Positions 60,446 through 64,000 of a DNA stretch of 64,000 bases are shown in pieces (within the stretch, counting starts at the first letter, position 1; each line of letters begins with the position of its first letter). Both the position numbers and the translations under genes were made by a program. The stretch lies in contig NZ_LZRD01000006.1 of the NCBI RefSeq assembly GCF_001687325.1, forward strand, positions 186,001-250,000, written 5' to 3'. The stretch is from Streptomyces sp. PTY087I2. Lineage in GTDB: Bacteria; Actinomycetota; Actinomycetes; Streptomycetales; Streptomycetaceae. The notes under the pieces are model-generated. The model searched no databases, was not told the origin of the DNA, and was given only the letters and a program-made list of their open reading frames with translations.

Positions 60446-61779
60446 CGGGCGTCCTCCTCCACAAGGGCCGGCGCCGGCGCGGGCGCGGTGATCCGGACCC
60501 GGTCGGCCCGGTGGTGCTCGATGTCGAGCACGTCGAACTGCCAGCCGTCGACCTCCACCCGGTCCGCGCGGACCGGGATGCGGGCCAGCTGGTTGGCGAG
60601 CAGGCCGGCGAGCGTCTCGTACGGGCCTTCCGGCGCGGTGAACCCGATCCGGTCGAGCTGGTCGAGACGGATGCTGCCCTCGGCCGCCCAGACCTGGCGG
60701 CCGTCGCCGAGCGGCTCGGCCGGTGCGAGGTCGGGGCGCTCATGGGGGTCGTGCTCGTCGCGGACCTCGCCGACGACCTCCTCCACGATGTCCTCGACGG
60801 TGGCGACCCCCGCGGTACCGCCGTACTCGTCGATCACCACGGCCATCGTCCGGTGCTTGCGCAACTGCGCCAGCAGCCGGTCGACGGGCAGCGAGTCGGG
60901 GACGAGGAGCGGCTCGGTGGCGAGCTTCGTGACCGGGGTCCGGGGCCGCTCCGACTCGTCCAGGGCGAGGACGTCGCGGATGTGGACCGTGCCGATGACC
61001 TCGTCCAGGCTGTCCCGGTAGACCGGGAAGCGGGACAGGCCGGTGGCCAGCGTGAGGTTGGCGGCGTCGGTCGCGGTGGCGTGCGCTTCCAGCGCCCGGA
61101 CGTCGACGCGCGGCGTCATGACGTTCTCGGCGGACAGCTCGGCCAGGTGCAGGGTCCGGACGAACAGCTCGGCCGAGTCCTGCTCGATGGCGCCCTCGCG
61201 GGCGGAGTGCTGGGCGAGCGCGATCAGCTCCTGCGGCGTACGGGCGGAGGCCAGCTCCTCGGCCGGCTCCAGGCCCAGCCGCCGCACGAAGCGGTTCGCG
61301 GTGTTGTTGAGGTGCCGGATCAGCGGGCCGAAAGCCGCCGTGAACGCCCGCTGCGGGGTCGAGACGACCTTGGCGACCGTGAGCGGGCTGGAGATCGCCC
61401 AGTTCTTCGGGACCAGCTCGCCGACGACCATGAGCACCACGGTGGACACGGCCACACCGAGAAGCGTGGCGACCGTGGACACGGCGCCGGACGGCAGCCC
61501 GACGGCCTCCAGCGGGCCACGCAGCAGCACCGCGAGGGACGGCTCGGCCAGCATGCCGATGACCAGGGAGGTCACGGTGATGCCGAGCTGGGCGCCGGAG
61601 AGCTGGAAGGTGAGCCGCTTGGCCGCCTTGAGGGCGCTCTCGGCGCCGCGCTCACCGGCCTTCGCGGCGCGTTCGAGCTCGCTCCGCTCGATGGTCGTGA
61701 GCGAGAACTCCGCCGCGACGAACACCGCACAGGCAAGTGTCAGCGCGAGGGCGAGAAGAAGAAGGACCACTTCGCTCAC
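60442..61779 (-). CDS. CNNM/CorC-type (hemolysin family) membrane protein with CorC_HlyC domain, 445 aa
   Basis: First of two tandem paralogues. Membrane DUF21 domain with four helices (LLALALTLACAVFVAAEFSL; FQLSGAQLGITVTSLVIGML), GELVPKNWAIS, CBS pair (VMTPRVDVRALEAHATATDA; VIGTVHIRDVLALDESERPR; VVIDEYGGTAGVATVEDIVE) and the C-terminal CorC_HlyC domain (LAGLLANQLARIPVRADRVE then VDGWQFDVLDIEHHRADRVR). GTG at 61779 follows GGAGGTGA. The upstream region shows no riboswitch I can identify. Mg2+ efflux or homeostasis is the family role. Confidence 0.92.
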   Translation of the reverse strand: MSEVVLLLLALALTLACAVFVAAEFSLTTIERSELERAAKAGERGAESALKAAKRLTFQLSGAQLGITVTSLVIGMLAEPSLAVLLRGPLEAVGLPSGAVSTVATLLGVAVSTVVLMVVGELVPKNWAISSPLTVAKVVSTPQRAFTAAFGPLIRHLNNTANRFVRRLGLEPAEELASARTPQELIALAQHSAREGAIEQDSAELFVRTLHLAELSAENVMTPRVDVRALEAHATATDAANLTLATGLSRFPVYRDSLDEVIGTVHIRDVLALDESERPRTPVTKLATEPLLVPDSLPVDRLLAQLRKHRTMAVVIDEYGGTAGVATVEDIVEEVVGEVRDEHDPHERPDLAPAEPLGDGRQVWAAEGSIRLDQLDRIGFTAPEGPYETLAGLLANQLARIPVRADRVEVDGWQFDVLDIEHHRADRVRITAPAPAPALVEEDAR

Positions 61780-62158
61780 CGTGTCACCTCCGTCCCCTGG
61801 TGCGTGGGGTCAGGGATGACACGGTTCGTACTGGGAGGCTCACCCATTGCGGTGCCGTAGCTCCTTCTCTGTTCGGGCCGTCGGGATCGACGGTGGGGGA
61901 CGGGTGTGAAACCCGCCTGATAGATAGTAAAGGGAACGCAAAGCTATGGGGAGTGGCGGGTGTCACACAGAGTGCCGCCGGGGAGCAAGTGCCTCGCGGT
62001 GGGTGACGGGGTGCGGGGAAGTTTACCGCGATCTTGATGGCCGAAACTGTGCGTAGCGGTCGTGGGCTTGGGAAATCCTTTACCTCCCGGGAGCCTCTGC
62101 CCGGCGAGGTGGCTCACGCCCCTCGATCGCCCATCCACAGAAGGAGCGGACGCCGCAC
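61780..62158. other. Divergent intergenic region upstream of the CorC/HlyC operon and Spo0M
   Basis: 379 bp with no gene. It has a short A/T-rich stretch (TGATAGATAGTAAAGGGAACGC, partly shown) near 61920-61945 that could hold a promoter, and AAGGAG before Spo0M. I compared it with M-box and ydaO-type riboswitches and saw no convincing match. Confidence 0.5.
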
Positions 62159-63139
62159 ATGGTGTCCAAGAAGTTGCTCGGAGCCCTCGGGGTCGGTGGC
62201 CCCTCGGTCGACACCGTTCTGCAACCCGGCCCGGCCCTGCCCGGTGGTCTCCTCTCCGGAGAGGTCCGCCTGCGGGGCGGCGGGTCGGACGTGACGGTCG
62301 ACCGGATCTCCCTTCTCCTCGTCGCCCGGGTCGAGAGGGAGGGCCAGGAGGGAGAGGACGAGGCCACGGTCGTCCTCGAACGCTTCACCGTCGGCGGCGG
62401 GTTCCGGCTGGCCGAGGAGGCCGACCATATGGTGCCGTTCACCGTCACGCTGCCGTGGGAGACGCCGATCACCGAACTCCACGGCCAGCACCTCGGCCCC
62501 GTGCTCGGCATCCGGACGGAGCTGGAGATCGCGGGGGCGCGCGACAAGGGCGACCTCGACGCGCTCGCGGTGGGACCGCTGCCCGCGCAGGAAGCGATCC
62601 TGGAGGCCTTCGGCCAGCTCGGATACGTGTTCAGGTCCGCGGACCTGGAGCTCGGCCACATCCGCGGAACGGGCCAGCAGCTGCCCTGCTACCAGGAGAT
62701 CGAGATCCTCCCGCCGGCCGGCCACGCCCACGCCGTGAACGAGATCGAGGTGACCTTCATCGCCGCACCGGGCGGCCTGGAGGTCGTCATCGAGGCGGAC
62801 AAGCGCGCCGATCTCTTCACCGAGGGGCACGACACGGTTCACCGCTTCACCGCATCCCACCACGCGGCCCCCCAGACCGACTGGAACGCCCAGGTCGACG
62901 CCTGGCTGAAGGAGGTCGTCGCCGGCCACGAGGCCCATGCGGCGCCGCCCTCGTACGGTGACGACCACGGCGACCGGCACCGCTCGGGCCCGGGTGCCGG
63001 CGCGGTGGTGGCGGGCGTCGCGGCGGGCGTGGCCGTGGGCGTTGTCGGCGGCATGGTCGCGGCCGAGGTCGTCGACGAGATCGGTGACGCCTTCGAGGGC
63101 GAAGACGACGAGGACGCGGGAGGCGACGACGAGGGCTGA
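62159..63139 (+). CDS. spo0M: Spo0M-family sporulation-control (arrestin-like) protein, 326 aa
   Basis: Arrestin-fold Spo0M. MVSKKLLGALGVGGPSVDTV, GEVRLRGGGSDVTVDRISLL, FTVTLPWETPITELHGQHLG, TELEIAGARDKGDLDALAVG and FVFRSADLELGHIRGTGQQL-type strands match the family (regulator of spore formation, cytoskeleton and polarity). The C-terminus is a low-complexity Gly/Val/Ala helix (GAGAVVAGVAAGVAVGVVGG) and acidic tail, a likely membrane-inserting or glycine-zipper segment. ATG at 62159 follows AAGGAG. Confidence 0.88.
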   Translation: MVSKKLLGALGVGGPSVDTVLQPGPALPGGLLSGEVRLRGGGSDVTVDRISLLLVARVEREGQEGEDEATVVLERFTVGGGFRLAEEADHMVPFTVTLPWETPITELHGQHLGPVLGIRTELEIAGARDKGDLDALAVGPLPAQEAILEAFGQLGYVFRSADLELGHIRGTGQQLPCYQEIEILPPAGHAHAVNEIEVTFIAAPGGLEVVIEADKRADLFTEGHDTVHRFTASHHAAPQTDWNAQVDAWLKEVVAGHEAHAAPPSYGDDHGDRHRSGPGAGAVVAGVAAGVAVGVVGGMVAAEVVDEIGDAFEGEDDEDAGGDDEG

Positions 63140-63144
63140 CCGCA

Positions 63145-63168
63145 GAGGCCCCGGTCCATCGGGGCCTC
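63145..63168 (+). terminator. Terminator of spo0M
   Basis: GAGGCCCCG and CGGGGCCTC with loop GTCCAT, 6 nt after the stop at 63139. Confidence 0.8.
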
Positions 63169-63179
63169 CGCGCCCTCAC

Positions 63180-63480
63180 CGTGTTCTGCGGTGGTCGTAG
63201 GAGATCGTGAGCCACGGCACCACCAGCCCCGACCGGAAGAGGATCTGCGGCCAGGAGCGGTCGGTCCACGGGACCTGGGTGATGAGCAGGGCGCACAGCG
63301 TCGTGAAGGACGCCTGACCGACGACGACGCGGGCCCAACGGCCGCGTCCCCCGGCGCGTGCCGCAGGGCCACCGCCGCCTCGGAGACGGCGGCCTCGTGC
63401 GCACCCGAGGCGAGGAGCGGCTCGGCCAGGTGCAGGCGTAGCGGTACGTCGTCGGGAGCGGCACCATGGTTGCTCCCCTC
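63180..63480 (-). pseudogene. Remnants of one or two leftward genes (TPR-like/AAA-ATPase N-terminus and a membrane-protein end)
   Basis: On the minus strand, one frame near 63380-63475 reads APDDVPLRLHLAEPLLASGA then HEAAVSEAAVALRHAPGDAA, the N-terminal TPR-like segment of streptomycete AAA-family ATPases. A different frame nearer 63180-63330 reads VGQASFTTLCALLITQVPWT then FRSGLVVPWLTISYDHRRTR, which looks like the end of a small membrane protein. Neither is complete and no start or catalytic domain follows. I interpret the stretch as decayed or rearranged gene ends. Confidence 0.4.
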
Positions 63481-63560
63481 GGCCCTGCCCGGCGGGTGCC
63501 GCGGGTCCCGGGGGAGGAAGGTGGGAAGCGGAACGGCCGCTCACGTGGACAAGGAGTCCC

Positions 63561-63995
63561 ATGAACCCTGGACCCCCTCCGCCCGATCCGCGGCACCGGC
63601 GCCCCGAAGGCGTCACCGGCACGACGGTCGAGGCGCTCGGTGCCCTGTCGAAGGCGCTGGAGACCGCGGAGCGCGCCCGGGGTGCCCTGTACGAGTTCCA
63701 CCAGCTCACCGGGAGCGCCGACCTGGCCCTCGACGATGCCGTACGGCTGCTCCGCGCGGCGGGGCACGGGCGGCAGGCAGATCACGTCGAACGGGAGATC
63801 CTCGGCCGCAACGTCATCCCGGGGCACTGGACGTTCCAGATCGTCGAGGAGTACAACTCCACCTACTACGACGTGTTCCGGACGATCGAGCGGGAGATCA
63901 GGCAGGAACTCGCCGAGGGCCGCGACCACCTCTACGAGGCCGAGATGAAGGCGGCCCGGCGCACCGAGGGGCATCCGGACCACACCGCCGACTGA
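63561..63995 (+). CDS. Conserved hypothetical protein, 144 aa
   Basis: ATG at 63561 follows AAGGAG. A helical protein: TVEALGALSKALETAERARG, LYEFHQLTGSADLALDDAVR, LGRNVIPGHWTFQIVEEYNS and YYDVFRTIEREIRQELAEGR. The aromatic-rich centre (GHWTFQIVEEYNSTYYDVF) is conserved in similar actinobacterial proteins that I recall only as hypotheticals. It ends 5 bp from the window edge and is complete. Cytoplasmic; role unknown. Confidence 0.75.
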   Translation: MNPGPPPPDPRHRRPEGVTGTTVEALGALSKALETAERARGALYEFHQLTGSADLALDDAVRLLRAAGHGRQADHVEREILGRNVIPGHWTFQIVEEYNSTYYDVFRTIEREIRQELAEGRDHLYEAEMKAARRTEGHPDHTAD

Positions 63996-64000
63996 CCGCC

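Noticed and set aside
61780..62158. Magnesium (M-box) or c-di-AMP (ydaO) riboswitch before the CorC/HlyC operon and spo0M
   Set aside because: Only short weak hairpins; the conserved core sequences of these riboswitches were not recognisable.
1..64000. tRNA, rRNA or CRISPR array
   Set aside because: No cloverleaf with T-loop pattern, rRNA signature or regularly spaced repeats was noticed anywhere in the window; a dedicated search was not possible here.

Overview
The window looks like chromosome of a Streptomyces or close relative. It has very high G+C, dense short operons, many GTG and TTG starts with strong AGGAGG-like ribosome binding sites, and typical streptomycete families: TerD, CvnB/CvnD-like proteins, SpoIIE phosphatases, MptB, Spo0M, a LAETG wall protein and many GAF/PAS regulators. 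I found no rRNA, tRNA or CRISPR array. Two stretches are accessory DNA (about 1-8,870 and 15,464-24,079); the rest is ordinary chromosome.

Region 1 (1-8,349) is a putative defence island. Two PD-(D/E)XK-type nuclease proteins lie at the left edge (one cut by the window). Next to them is a leftward three-gene operon: a small EACC1-like protein (7918-8349), a 1291-residue fusion of a caspase-like protease, an SF1/Upf1-like helicase and a degenerate nuclease-like tail (4036-7911), and a 494-residue protein of unknown function that may carry a decayed nuclease fold (2496-3980). This operon is the best candidate for an undescribed system.

Region 2 (8,875-15,463) holds an aldehyde dehydrogenase with its GAF-type regulator, an exported peptidoglycan amidase, a SWIM zinc-finger protein, and the 3' part of a helZ-type SNF2 helicase gene.

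Region 3 (15,464-24,079) is an 8.6-kb Tn554-like element that has split that SNF2 gene. The two gene halves lie at 14,164-15,463 and 24,080-25,843 in the same orientation, and the break falls four codons after the Walker A lysine-threonine. The ends carry a 24-bp imperfect inverted repeat. Flanking 6-bp core sequences (CTCATC and TTGATC in the gene sense) encode the same Leu-Ile pair. The element carries four translationally coupled recombination genes (TnpA-like, a divergent member, TnpB-like, TnpC-like) and one cargo gene, a HelD/HelR-type RNA-polymerase-recycling ATPase, a family that can give rifamycin tolerance.

Region 4 (25,844-48,600) is chromosomal: a fatty-acid desaturase, an MpaB-like oxygenase, a methyltransferase, TerD, TatA, an ArsR-MgtA pair, a CvnD-like GTPase and a roadblock protein, a PPOX oxidoreductase, a GNAT enzyme, a frameshifted histidine phosphatase, a LAETG surface protein, a PAS-GAF-PP2C-HATPase regulator, an HIBYL-CoA hydrolase-like enzyme, an F420:NADP reductase and a solitary ctaD.

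Region 5 (48,600-64,000) has a sigma factor fused to a zinc anti-sigma-like motif, a membrane anchor and an exported CAP domain; an MT0933-like small protein; a PP2C phosphatase next to a separate MASE1 membrane protein; DinB; MptB; an ABC-F ATPase with a leader ORF; a YrdC/YciO protein; two CorC/HlyC-type transporter-like proteins in one operon; and Spo0M. Several strong hairpin terminators mark the ends of convergent units.
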